DNA of 64,000 bases from the NCBI GenBank assembly GCA_964242575.1, contig CAXTCN010000005.1, positions 46,034 to 110,033 of the forward strand, in the 5' to 3' direction. Below the pieces are notes generated by a model that did not search any database, was not told where the DNA came from, and was given only the letters and a program-made list of their open reading frames with translations. Origin of the DNA: JANPPS01 sp964242575. Its GTDB lineage: Bacteria > Pseudomonadota > Alphaproteobacteria > Acetobacterales > Acetobacteraceae. A program made the translations under genes and the position numbers. Every line of letters begins with the position of its first letter. The first letter of the stretch is position 1. Of this stretch, positions 35,018-43,227 are shown piece after piece.

Positions 35018-35223
35018 TACGCCTCGCCAGCCTCCGTCAAGATACGGATTGCCTGGGCCTCGTCCTCGGCCAGGACCGCCAGCCGGCGGGGGAACGCGCC
35101 GATGCTGCCCTCTACGGCGCTGACGTGCCCATCCAGCAGCACGCTCTCCACCCCGCCGTCCCGCAACAGGGCAACCAGGAAGCTGAGCCGGACCGGGTCA
35201 TTGGATCGAAGCAGCGTGCGCAT
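35017..35223 (-). CDS. DUF2007 domain protein
   Basis: 68-residue protein of the DUF2007 family, an alpha/beta fold like the PII-type small signalling domains. It opens MRTLLRSNDPVRLSFLVALL and ends with AVLAEDEAQAIRILTEAGEA-type ferredoxin-like strands and helix. The frame is open far upstream, but homology begins only at 35223. It is coupled to the methyltransferase gene and divergent from the polyprenyl synthase, an arrangement common in alphaproteobacteria. No function is established. Confidence 0.85.
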   Translation of the reverse strand: MRTLLRSNDPVRLSFLVALLRDGGVESVLLDGHVSAVEGSIGAFPRRLAVLAEDEAQAIRILTEAGEA

Positions 35224-35368
35224 GGGGCTGGGCAGGGTCCGTGGCTGGAAGGGCAGGGATGGAAACCGCACGGCGCATGAGCCGGGACCGGGTTGGTCGC
35301 CTTGACCGGTTTTCCGGGCCGCCGATATGGTGGAGTTACCGAGGGCGCGATTAGGCCAGGAGTATAGT

Positions 35369-36421
35369 TTGGGCGTTGTCACCATCCAACCGCAACCGCC
35401 TAAGCTGCCGGATGGCCATGCCGGCGGCATGGCGTCTGGTCCGGCCGATGCGCTGTCCACCTTGCTGGCGCTGGTCGGGCCGGACCTGGCGGCGTGCAAC
35501 CGCACCATCGTGGCGCGGATGGACAGCCCGGTCGCGCTCATTCCGCAGCTTGCGGCGCACATCGTGGCGGCGGGCGGCAAGCGGCTGCGGCCGTTGCTGA
35601 CGCTGGCCACCGCGCGCATGTGCGGCTACGCCGGTGGACGGCACATTGATTTGGCGGCCTGCGTGGAGTTCATCCACACCGCGACGCTGCTGCACGACGA
35701 CGTTGTGGACGAGAGCCTGCTGCGCCGGGGCTTGTCGAGCGCCAATGCGGTGTTCGGCAACAAGGCGTCCGTGCTGGTCGGCGATTTCCTGTTCGCCCGG
35801 GCCTTCCAGCTTATGGTGCAGGACGGGTCGCTCAAGGTGCTCGGCATCCTGTCGCACGCGGCCGCCACCATTGCCGAGGGCGAGGTGCTGCAGCTCGTGA
35901 CGCAGAATGACCTGTCCACGTCCGAACAGCGTTACCTCGAAGTGGTGCGGGGCAAGACCGCCGCGCTGTTCGACGCCGCGTGCCGTGTAGGGGCGGTGGT
36001 CGCCGACCGGCCGCTGGTTGAGGAACAGGCGCTAGCGGAGTATGGCAGCAGCCTTGGGATGGCATTCCAGTTGGTTGACGACGCGCTGGACTACTCTGCC
36101 GACCAGATGACGCTGGGCAAGACGGTTGGGGACGACTTCCGCGAGGGCAAGATCACGCTGCCGGTGCTGGCGGCGTATCACGCCGGCGACGCGGAGGAGC
36201 GGGAGTTCTGGGTGCGCACGATTGAGCGCAGCCAGCAGACCGAGGCGGATTTGGACCAGGCGATGGCGCTGATGACGAAAAGCGGCGCCATTGGCGCGAC
36301 GCTGGACCACGCCGCCCGGTATGCCGGCGGCGCGAAGGCGGCGCTGGCGGTGTTCCCCAGCAGCCCGCTTCGCCGCGCGCTGCTGGACGTGGCGGACTAC
36401 ACCGTGAACCGGGTGAGCTAG
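35369..36421 (+). CDS. Polyprenyl (octa/decaprenyl) diphosphate synthase
   Basis: Makes the long isoprenoid tail of ubiquinone by head-to-tail condensation. 350 residues from a TTG start set by AGGAG six bases upstream; a longer frame exists but has no ribosome binding site. The first Asp-rich motif reads LLHDDVVDES and the second QLVDDALDY, and KRLRPLL is the isopentenyl diphosphate-binding stretch. The C-terminus ends in R and a short tail as in decaprenyl/solanesyl synthases. The stop shares the bases CTAG with the convergent aminotransferase gene. Confidence 0.93.
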   Translation: MGVVTIQPQPPKLPDGHAGGMASGPADALSTLLALVGPDLAACNRTIVARMDSPVALIPQLAAHIVAAGGKRLRPLLTLATARMCGYAGGRHIDLAACVEFIHTATLLHDDVVDESLLRRGLSSANAVFGNKASVLVGDFLFARAFQLMVQDGSLKVLGILSHAAATIAEGEVLQLVTQNDLSTSEQRYLEVVRGKTAALFDAACRVGAVVADRPLVEEQALAEYGSSLGMAFQLVDDALDYSADQMTLGKTVGDDFREGKITLPVLAAYHAGDAEEREFWVRTIERSQQTEADLDQAMALMTKSGAIGATLDHAARYAGGAKAALAVFPSSPLRRALLDVADYTVNRVS

Positions 36422-37818
36422 ACCACTGCCAGGCGTTCGCGCCGCAGCTCGACGGTGAGGTCGTCCAGGGCAGCACCGACCCGGTCCAGCATCTCTGTTA
36501 CCTCGGCCTGCGTCATTATCAGCGGCGGGCTGAACGCCAGGCTGTCGTTTGGCAAGGCGCGGGCGATCACGCCGTGGCGCTCGCAGTGCTTGGCCAGGCG
36601 TGCCGCGACCTTGGCGCCAGGCTCGAAGCTGCGGCAGGCGTCGCGGTCAGCCACTAGCTCGATGGCGCCGATCATGCCTATGCCCCGCACCTCGCCCACC
36701 AGCTCGTGCATGGCGAATCGGCGGTGGAGTTCCGATTGCAGGTAGGGACCCACGGCCCGTACGTGGTCCACGATGCCGATCTCGTCATAAATCTTGAGCG
36801 CCTCGACCGCGACCGCCGCCGGGACCGGATGGCCGGAGTAGGTGTAGCCATGGCCGAACGTGCCGATTTCGTGGCTTTCGCTCGCGAGCGCCTGGAACAC
36901 GCGGTCGGTCACCATGACCGCGGATATCGGCAAATAGGCCCCGGACAGCGCCTTGGCGCAGGTGACCATGTCCGGCTCCAGCCCAAAGGTCTGGGTGCCC
37001 CAGTAGTTGCCGGTGCGGCCGAAACCGCAGATCACCTCGTCCACCACCAGCAACACGTCATGACGCCGCAACACCGCCTGGATTTTTTCGAAGTAGGTGG
37101 GCGGCGGCACGATCACGCCGCCCGCGCCCATGATCGGCTCGGCGAACATGGCGGCGACGGTATCCGGGCCCTCGGCGATAATCAGCCGGTCAAGCTCATC
37201 GGCGCAGCGGGTGGCGAACGCGTCCTCACTCTCGCCGGCCTCCGCGCCGTGGTAGTGGTGCGGGGCCAGGGTGTGGATGAAGCCCGGCAGCGGCAGGTCG
37301 AAGCTGCGGTGGTTATTCGGCAGGCCAGTGAGCGACGCCGCCGCCACCGTCACGCCGTGGTAGCCCTTGAGCCGGCCGATCAGCTTTTTCTTGGCGGGCC
37401 GGCCAAGCGCGTTGTTGTAATACCAGGCCATTTTGATGGCGGTGTCGTTCGCCTCGGACCCGGAGTTGGCGAAGAACACTTTGCTCATCGGCACCGGGGC
37501 GCGGGCGATCAGCATCTCGGACAGCTCGATCAGCGGGTCGTGCGACTTGCCGCCGAACGCGTGATAGAACGGCAGCTTGCGCATTTGGTCGTATGCCGCG
37601 CGGGCCAGGCGCTCGTTGCTGAAGCCGAGATTGGCGCACCACAGCCCGGCGACCGCCTCGATGTAGTCGCGCCCGGCGTCGTCCCACACGCGCACGCCGT
37701 CGCCCCGGGAGACGATCATGGGGCCGGCCTGCTGGTGCGCCACAAGGTCGGTGTAGGGGTGCATCACGTTGGCGATGTCGCGGGCGGCGGCGGAGTTGGC
37801 GCGGGCGGGTGGGGTCAT
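36418..37818 (-). CDS. Class III aminotransferase (omega-amino acid / putrescine-pyruvate type)
   Basis: PLP-dependent aminotransferase of 466 residues. LLVVDEVICGFGRTG carries the PLP-nitrogen Asp and TCAKALSGAYLPISA the Schiff-base Lys. FANSGSEANDTAIKMAWYYNNA and GRLKGYHGVTVAAASLTGLP are typical of the omega-amino acid/pyruvate subgroup. Beta-alanine, putrescine or taurine are possible amino donors. It ends head-on against the polyprenyl synthase with the two stop codons overlapping in CTAG. Confidence 0.9.
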   Translation of the reverse strand: MTPPARANSAAARDIANVMHPYTDLVAHQQAGPMIVSRGDGVRVWDDAGRDYIEAVAGLWCANLGFSNERLARAAYDQMRKLPFYHAFGGKSHDPLIELSEMLIARAPVPMSKVFFANSGSEANDTAIKMAWYYNNALGRPAKKKLIGRLKGYHGVTVAAASLTGLPNNHRSFDLPLPGFIHTLAPHHYHGAEAGESEDAFATRCADELDRLIIAEGPDTVAAMFAEPIMGAGGVIVPPPTYFEKIQAVLRRHDVLLVVDEVICGFGRTGNYWGTQTFGLEPDMVTCAKALSGAYLPISAVMVTDRVFQALASESHEIGTFGHGYTYSGHPVPAAVAVEALKIYDEIGIVDHVRAVGPYLQSELHRRFAMHELVGEVRGIGMIGAIELVADRDACRSFEPGAKVAARLAKHCERHGVIARALPNDSLAFSPPLIMTQAEVTEMLDRVGAALDDLTVELRRERLAVV

Positions 37819-37891
37819 GACGGGCCTGTTCTAACGAGGCCCCTAGCCTACGCCTTGAGCGGCCCGGTTTGGAACTGTTTTGACTTCGGTC

Positions 37892-38638
37892 TCACATCGC
37901 GGCAGCCTTGCGCTCGGCCGCTTCCTCGGCGGAGGCGACGCCGCCATGCGCCTTGGACCAGGCGACCGGGTTCTCCAAGAAGCGGCGCACCTCGGCCAAG
38001 GCAGGCTCAGCGAAGTACGGCCGGTCCCGGCAGGCCTCCAGCACGTCCCACCAGGTGCACAGGTGGTGCAGGGTGATGTCCATAGCCGCGAGCTTTTCGA
38101 AGCTGCCGGGGAACACGCCGTAGAAAAACACCACGAAGGTGTGGTTCACGATGGCGCCGGCGTCGCGCAACGCCTGGGCGAACTGGATTTTCGATGCGCC
38201 GTCGGTGGTGAGGTCCTCGACCAGCAGGGTGCGCAGGCCCTCCGGCACGTCGCCTTCTATAAGCGAGTTGCGGCCGAAACCCTTGGGCTTCTTACGTACG
38301 TAAGCCATGGGCGTCATCATCCGGTCGGCGATCCAGGCCGCGAATGGGATGCCGGCCGTCTCGCCGCCGGCCACGGCCTCGATGGATTCGTAGCCGACGT
38401 GCCGGCCGATTTTCTCGGCTGCCAGCTCGCATATCTTTGCCCGGGCGCGCGGGAAATAGATGATTTTGCGGCAGTCGATATACACTGGGCTGCGCCAGCC
38501 GGAGGTGAAGGTGTACGGCTCTTCCGGGCGGAAGTTCACCGCCTTGATCTCCAGCAGGATGCGCGCGGTGGTGAGCGCCGCGTCGCGGTCCCAGTCGGTC
38601 ATGTGCTGATTGGCCATCGCAGGGTGCCCCGTGTGCAA
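37892..38638 (-). CDS. pyrE: Orotate phosphoribosyltransferase PyrE
   Basis: Joins orotate to PRPP in pyrimidine synthesis. 248 residues from a TTG at 38638, which has AGGAAG at good spacing; ATG at 38617 (241 residues) is the alternative. The PRPP motif is LLVEDLTTDGASK, and FTSGWRSPVYIDCR and YVRKKPKGFGRNSLIEG are the family's substrate loops. The tail after the core (about 200-248) is longer than in E. coli PyrE (213 residues), as is usual in alphaproteobacteria. Confidence 0.93.
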   Translation of the reverse strand: MHTGHPAMANQHMTDWDRDAALTTARILLEIKAVNFRPEEPYTFTSGWRSPVYIDCRKIIYFPRARAKICELAAEKIGRHVGYESIEAVAGGETAGIPFAAWIADRMMTPMAYVRKKPKGFGRNSLIEGDVPEGLRTLLVEDLTTDGASKIQFAQALRDAGAIVNHTFVVFFYGVFPGSFEKLAAMDITLHHLCTWWDVLEACRDRPYFAEPALAEVRRFLENPVAWSKAHGGVASAEEAAERKAAAM

Positions 38639-38705
38639 GGCGGCTTCCTAGACCGGCGGCCACGCAGCGTCCATTGTCACCGGCCAAACAAGCGTGAGGC
38701 AGGCT

Positions 38706-39776
38706 ATGGACCGCAGCTACAGCATCGCCGCTATCCCCGGCGACGGCATCGGTATGGAGACCGTGCCGGAGGGTCTGCGCGTGCTGGACGCCGCCGCGAC
38801 CCGGTTCGGGTTCCAGTTGCGCACCACGGACTACGACTGGTCATGCGAGCGGTACCAGCGCACCGGCGCCATGATGCCGGCGGACGGCCTGGATCAGTTG
38901 CGCACGCACGACGCGGTGTTCCTGGGCGCGGTCGGCTGGCCCGGCGTGCCGGACCATGTGTCGCTGTGGGGCCTGCTGATCCCAATCCGCCGCGGGTTCG
39001 ACCAGTACGCCAACGTCCGGCCGTGCCGGCTCATGCCCGGCGCGCGCACGCCGCTGGCTGGGCGAACCGAGGCGGACATCGACTTCTATGTGGTGCGCGA
39101 GAACACCGAGGGCGAGTACTCAAGCCTGGGCGGACGCCTGTTCGAGGGCACCGACCGCGAGTTCGCCACGCAGCAGAGCGTGTTCAGCCGGCACGGCGTG
39201 GACCGCATCCTGAAATACGCGTTCGAGCTCGCGCAGACCCGGCCCCGGCGCAAGCTGACATCCGCCACCAAGTCCAACGGCATCACGATCACGATGCCCT
39301 ATTGGGACGAGCGGTTCGCGGCCATGGCGGCGCGCTATCCGGACGTGGCGACCGACCAGTTCCATATCGACATCCTGTGCGCCCACTTTGTGCAGCACCC
39401 GGACTGGTTCGATGTCGTGGTCGGCAGCAACCTGTTCGGCGACATCCTGAGCGACCTTGGCCCGGCGGTCGCGGGCAGCATCGGCATCGCGCCCAGCGCC
39501 AACATCAACCCCGAACGCGCGCACCCCAGCATGTTCGAGCCGGTGCACGGCTCGGCGCCGGACATCGCCGGGCGGCACGTCTGCAACCCAATCGGCCAGG
39601 TTTGGTCCGGCGCCATGATGCTGGAGCACCTGGGCGAGACCGAGGCGGCGGCGGCGATCGTACGGGCCATCGAGACCTTGTTGCGGGACGGCGGGCCGCG
39701 GACGCGCGACATGGGCGGGCAGGCCGGCACCGTGGAGGTCGGCCGCGCGCTGGCGGAGATCGTTGCGGGTGGCTAA
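38706..39776 (+). CDS. Tartrate dehydrogenase / isopropylmalate dehydrogenase family (TtuC-like)
   Basis: NAD-dependent beta-hydroxyacid oxidative decarboxylase of 356 residues. The opening IAAIPGDGIGMETVPEG, then TTDYDWSCERY, VRENTEGEYSSLGG, and NLFGDILSDLGPAVAGSIGIAPSANINP are present. The YDWSCE stretch in place of the LeuB specificity region is that of tartrate dehydrogenases. ATG at 38706 follows GAGG at right spacing. Substrate could be tartrate, malate or a related diacid; it stands alone. Confidence 0.9.
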   Translation: MDRSYSIAAIPGDGIGMETVPEGLRVLDAAATRFGFQLRTTDYDWSCERYQRTGAMMPADGLDQLRTHDAVFLGAVGWPGVPDHVSLWGLLIPIRRGFDQYANVRPCRLMPGARTPLAGRTEADIDFYVVRENTEGEYSSLGGRLFEGTDREFATQQSVFSRHGVDRILKYAFELAQTRPRRKLTSATKSNGITITMPYWDERFAAMAARYPDVATDQFHIDILCAHFVQHPDWFDVVVGSNLFGDILSDLGPAVAGSIGIAPSANINPERAHPSMFEPVHGSAPDIAGRHVCNPIGQVWSGAMMLEHLGETEAAAAIVRAIETLLRDGGPRTRDMGGQAGTVEVGRALAEIVAGG

Positions 39777-39852
39777 GCTAAGCTTGCGCGCGTGCCCGCC
39801 GGGTCTTACGACGGTGGTGACGGCGCATTGGCTGGCAGACAGGGGTTCTACA

Positions 39853-40092
39853 TTGGGTCGTGACACCAGCACCATCGCACGCCGCTGCGAACGCGCCGTC
39901 GTCACGGCATATCGTGAGCTGCGCGAGTACGGCAACGCGGACCTGGACGCGTTCCGGGCTTGCACAACGCTGTACCGCATCCATCATCCTGAAAGCTCGT
40001 TGAGCGAGGCGCGCCGGCTGGTGGCCGAGTGGATCGACCATCACGTGGTGCAGGCCAAGGCCGGGCCGACGCCGGGCTGCGACTGCGACTAG
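39853..40092 (+). CDS. Small hypothetical protein
   Basis: 79 residues from a TTG set by AGGGG seven bases upstream; a GTG start 30 codons earlier would overlap the preceding gene. The sequence is soluble and helical (IARRCERAVVTAYREL, EARRLVAEWIDHHV) with a C-terminal Cys pair (GCDCD). I do not recognise the family. The stop overlaps the convergent racemase stop (CTAG). Confidence 0.5.
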   Translation: MGRDTSTIARRCERAVVTAYRELREYGNADLDAFRACTTLYRIHHPESSLSEARRLVAEWIDHHVVQAKAGPTPGCDCD

Positions 40093-40796
40093 TCCGTCCC
40101 CCGTGCCCAGGCAATCGACCGCCGGGCTAGCGCATCGATGGTGTCCACCAAAACCAGGTCGAAGCTTGGCCCGGCCTGGATGCCGAGCGGGATTTCAGTG
40201 CAGCCCAGCACCACCGCCTGCGCCCCCTTTGACATGAGCGCGCGCGTGACGGCGGCAAGCGGCGCGTAGGCGTCGGCCAGCCGGTTGGCCTTCACGGCGG
40301 CGATGGCCGGGCTGACCCAGCGCGCCATCTCGGCCTTGTTGGGCGTGACGCACGGCCAGCCCAGCGCTTCGAGCTGGTCTTGGTACAGCCGCATCGACAG
40401 CGTGGCGGCGGTCCCCAGCACGCCGACCGGACCTGGCGGGACCTCCTGGCGCCGCAGATCGTCAACCGCCGCGTCCACGATGTGCAAAATCGGCAAGCTG
40501 GTGGCCTGGCGCATGGCATCTATCCAGCCGTGCGCGGTGTTGCACGGCATGGCGACGGCCCCGCACCCGGCCGCTTCAAGCCCGCGCAAGCCGCGCAGCA
40601 GCGCCGGCAACGGGTCCGGGCCGGTGCCGGCACGCGCAGCGACCCGGTCCGGCACCCGGGGGTCCGACCACAGCACGGCCGGGATATGGTCCTGGTCACG
40701 CTCGGCCGGGGTCAGCAGCGTGAGGCGGGCCATGAAGTGCGCGCTAGCCAGCGGCCCCATGCCGCCGAGCACGCCCAGTATTCGGGTCCTATCCAT
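40089..40796 (-). CDS. Aspartate/glutamate racemase family protein (YgeA-like)
   Basis: PLP-independent racemase fold of 235 residues. Opening ILGVLGGMGPLASAHF, and the two catalytic cysteines in AMPCNTAHG and VVLGCTEIPLG, are present and in the family's spacing. The start ATG at 40796 gives the conserved opening. It is divergent from the GDPD gene with almost no room for two promoters. Substrate could be Asp, Glu or another amino acid. Confidence 0.9.
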   Translation of the reverse strand: MDRTRILGVLGGMGPLASAHFMARLTLLTPAERDQDHIPAVLWSDPRVPDRVAARAGTGPDPLPALLRGLRGLEAAGCGAVAMPCNTAHGWIDAMRQATSLPILHIVDAAVDDLRRQEVPPGPVGVLGTAATLSMRLYQDQLEALGWPCVTPNKAEMARWVSPAIAAVKANRLADAYAPLAAVTRALMSKGAQAVVLGCTEIPLGIQAGPSFDLVLVDTIDALARRSIAWARGTD

Positions 40797-40816
40797 GCCG
40801 GGCAGTCTGGACCGGC

Positions 40817-41716
40817 TTGACCGCAATGCAAGCCACCGGCACAGCAGCGCGCATGTTTGACCTTCAGGGCCACCGCGGCGCCCGTGCGCTGTATGCCGAG
40901 AACACGTTGCCGGGCTTCCTGGCCGCCATGGCGATGGGCGTGCGGTCGTTCGAGCTTGATGTCGGCGTGACGCGCGACGGCGAGGTCGTGGTGCACCATG
41001 ACCCGGCGCTCAACCCCGACATCGCCCGGCGTGACGGGGAATGGCTCGGCCACCAGGGGCCGCTGATCCATGAGCTGACTTACGCCGAGCTGATCCGGTA
41101 CGACGTGGGGCGGCTTAAACCCGGCACGGCCTACGCGGACCAGTTCCCGCGCCAGGCCGCGCAGGACGGCGCGGCCGTGCCGACGTTGGCGCAGGTGCTA
41201 CGGCTCGATGACCAAATTCACTGGAACATCGAGCTTAAGCTGGAGCCTGCCCATCCCGAGTGGACCGTCGCGGCGGAGGAGATGGCCGAGCGGGTGTTGC
41301 ATGTGCTGGACCAGGACGGGGCGGGGCCGCGGGTCACGGTGCAGTCGTTCGACTGGCGTGCGCCCCGGCACCTGCGCCGCATCCGGCCAGCCATTGCCCG
41401 GGGATGGCTGACCCATTCGGGCACGGTGGCGGACCAGCGGCTCTGGTGGGGCAGGGAGCCGGTGGCTGACGTTGTCTCGGCGATTATAAACGAGGGCGGC
41501 GGCACGTGGACGCCGCACTATCAAGGCCTGACGCAGGATGCCGTGGCCCAAGCCCAACACCGGGGATTGCGGGTCATTCCGTGGACGGTGAACGACGTGG
41601 CCTCGCTGCGCCGCCTGATCGGCTGGAATGTGGACGGCGTCATCACCGACTGGCCGGACCGGGCCATGGGCGTGCTGGCCGAAGCCGATGCCAGGGCTGC
41701 TCCCCTTCCGGGGTAA
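40817..41716 (+). CDS. Glycerophosphodiester phosphodiesterase (UgpQ/GlpQ family)
   Basis: Hydrolyses glycerophosphodiesters from phospholipid turnover to glycerol-3-phosphate. The catalytic GHRGARALYAENT, metal-site FELDVGVTRDGEVVVHHDP and the later GLRVIPWTVND / VDGVITDWPD match the family. There is no signal peptide, so it is probably cytoplasmic like UgpQ. The start is uncertain: TTG 40817 (299 residues), ATG 40826 or ATG 40853; the last gives the family-typical MFDLQGHRGA opening and leaves more promoter space. Confidence 0.9.
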   Translation: MTAMQATGTAARMFDLQGHRGARALYAENTLPGFLAAMAMGVRSFELDVGVTRDGEVVVHHDPALNPDIARRDGEWLGHQGPLIHELTYAELIRYDVGRLKPGTAYADQFPRQAAQDGAAVPTLAQVLRLDDQIHWNIELKLEPAHPEWTVAAEEMAERVLHVLDQDGAGPRVTVQSFDWRAPRHLRRIRPAIARGWLTHSGTVADQRLWWGREPVADVVSAIINEGGGTWTPHYQGLTQDAVAQAQHRGLRVIPWTVNDVASLRRLIGWNVDGVITDWPDRAMGVLAEADARAAPLPG

Positions 41717-41722
41717 GTTCTG

Positions 41723-41750
41723 GCTCCGGCCGGGCTGCCCCGGCCAGAGC
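41723..41750. terminator. Hairpin between convergent GDPD and gltA genes
   Basis: GCTC-C-GGCCGGG, loop of four, CCCGGCC-A-GAGC forms an 11-pair stem with one mismatch. It lies 6 bases after the GDPD stop and 7 bases after the gltA stop on the other strand. No U-tract follows on either side, so it may act weakly or need help. Confidence 0.45.
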
Positions 41751-41757
41751 TTGTGCG

Positions 41758-43062
41758 TCAACGCTGGTCGAGCGGCACGAAGTCACGTTGCGGCGCGCCG
41801 ACATAGACCTGGCGCGGGCGGCCAATGCGCTGCAACGGGTCCTCGATCATCTCTTTCCACTGGCTGATCCAGCCGGCGGTGCGGGCGACCGCGAACAGCA
41901 CGGTGAACATGCTGGTCGGGATGCCCATCGCTTTCAGGATAATGCCGGAGTAGAAATCGACGTTCGGGTAAAGCTTCTTGCTGATGAAGTACTCGTCGTG
42001 CAGGGCGATCCGCTCCAGCTCCATGGCCAGGTCCAGCAACGGGTCATCCTGGACGCCGAGCTCCGCCAGCACCTCGTGGCAGGTGCGCTCCATGATCTTG
42101 GCGCGCGGGTCGTAGTTCTTATAGACCCGGTGGCCGAAGCCCATCAGGCGCACGTGGCTGTCCTTGTCCTTCACCTTCTCGATAAAGGCCGGGATGTTGT
42201 TCTTGTGCCCAATCTCGGCCAGCATCTTGAGGACGGCCTCGTTGGCGCCGCCATGCGCCGGGCCCCACAGGCTGGCGATGCCGGCAGCGATGCAGGCGAA
42301 GGGATTGGCGCCAGTGGAGCCAGCCAGGCGGACCGTGCTGGTGGAGGCGTTCTGTTCGTGGTCGGCGTGCAGGATGAAGATGCGGTCCATCGCGCGGGCG
42401 AGCACCGGGTTGACCACGTAGGGCTCGGCCGGAACCGCGTTCATCATGTAGATGAAGTTCTCTGCGTAGTTCAGGTCGTTGCGAGGATACATGAACGGCT
42501 GGCCGATGGTGTACTTGTACGCCCAGGCGGCGATGGTCGGCAGCTTGGCAATCAGGCGGAAGGCGCTGATGCGGCGGTGCTCGGGGTCGTTGATATCCAG
42601 GCTGTCGTGGTAGAACGCGGACAGCGCGCCGACCACGCCGCACAGCACGGCCATCGGGTGCGCGTCGCGGCGGAACCCATCGAAGAAGCGGCGGAGCTGC
42701 TCGTGCAGCATGGTGTGCCGCATCACCCCGTGGTCGAACTCATGCCGCTCGGCGGCATTCGGCAGCTCGCCGTTCAGCATGAGGTAGGCGACCTCAAGGA
42801 AGGTCGAGTGCTCGGCCAACTGTTCGATGGGGTAGCCGCGGTGCAGCAGGACGCCAACGTCGCCATCGATGTAGGTGATCCGGCTCTCGCACGCTGCGGT
42901 GGCCCCATATCCTGGATCGTAGGTAAAGATGCCGAGCGCGCCATAGAGCTTGCTGATATCGGCCACCGACGGGCCGATGGTGCCGTCGCGCAACGGGAGC
43001 GACAGGGATTTGTTCGAACCGTTCAGGGTCACCGTGACCGACCCGTTCGCAGTGCCACTCAT
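41758..43062 (-). CDS. gltA: Citrate synthase (type II)
   Basis: Condenses oxaloacetate and acetyl-CoA at entry to the TCA cycle. 434 residues, the length of hexameric, NADH-sensitive Gram-negative enzymes. Catalytic stretches: FILHADHEQNASTSTVR (His), GPAHGGANEA (His) and GFGHRVYKNYDPRA with the later Asp. A 165-base region upstream without a gene probably holds its promoter; I see no convincing box there. Confidence 0.96.
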   Translation of the reverse strand: MSGTANGSVTVTLNGSNKSLSLPLRDGTIGPSVADISKLYGALGIFTYDPGYGATAACESRITYIDGDVGVLLHRGYPIEQLAEHSTFLEVAYLMLNGELPNAAERHEFDHGVMRHTMLHEQLRRFFDGFRRDAHPMAVLCGVVGALSAFYHDSLDINDPEHRRISAFRLIAKLPTIAAWAYKYTIGQPFMYPRNDLNYAENFIYMMNAVPAEPYVVNPVLARAMDRIFILHADHEQNASTSTVRLAGSTGANPFACIAAGIASLWGPAHGGANEAVLKMLAEIGHKNNIPAFIEKVKDKDSHVRLMGFGHRVYKNYDPRAKIMERTCHEVLAELGVQDDPLLDLAMELERIALHDEYFISKKLYPNVDFYSGIILKAMGIPTSMFTVLFAVARTAGWISQWKEMIEDPLQRIGRPRQVYVGAPQRDFVPLDQR

Positions 43063-43227
43063 AGCTTGGACCCCAATGTTGCCGGCGGTGGTTCCGCGCC
43101 GTGCTTGCGGGCAAAATAGGGTCGAGGCGGCTGTGGACGCAACCTTCGCAAATGCAGCAAATCAACTCTGCCCAATTCTGGCGGCTGTCGTTATGGGAAA
43201 GCGGCCGTCCAAGCCGTCAAGCCAGGC

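Noticed and set aside
41506..43119. 537-codon plus-strand frame opposite citrate synthase
   Set aside because: Shadow of gltA with His/Gln/Val-rich content and no family resemblance.
43190..43220. TTGACG ... CATAAC as a gltA promoter
   Set aside because: Spacing is 19 bases and the -10 is poor. Not strong enough to list.
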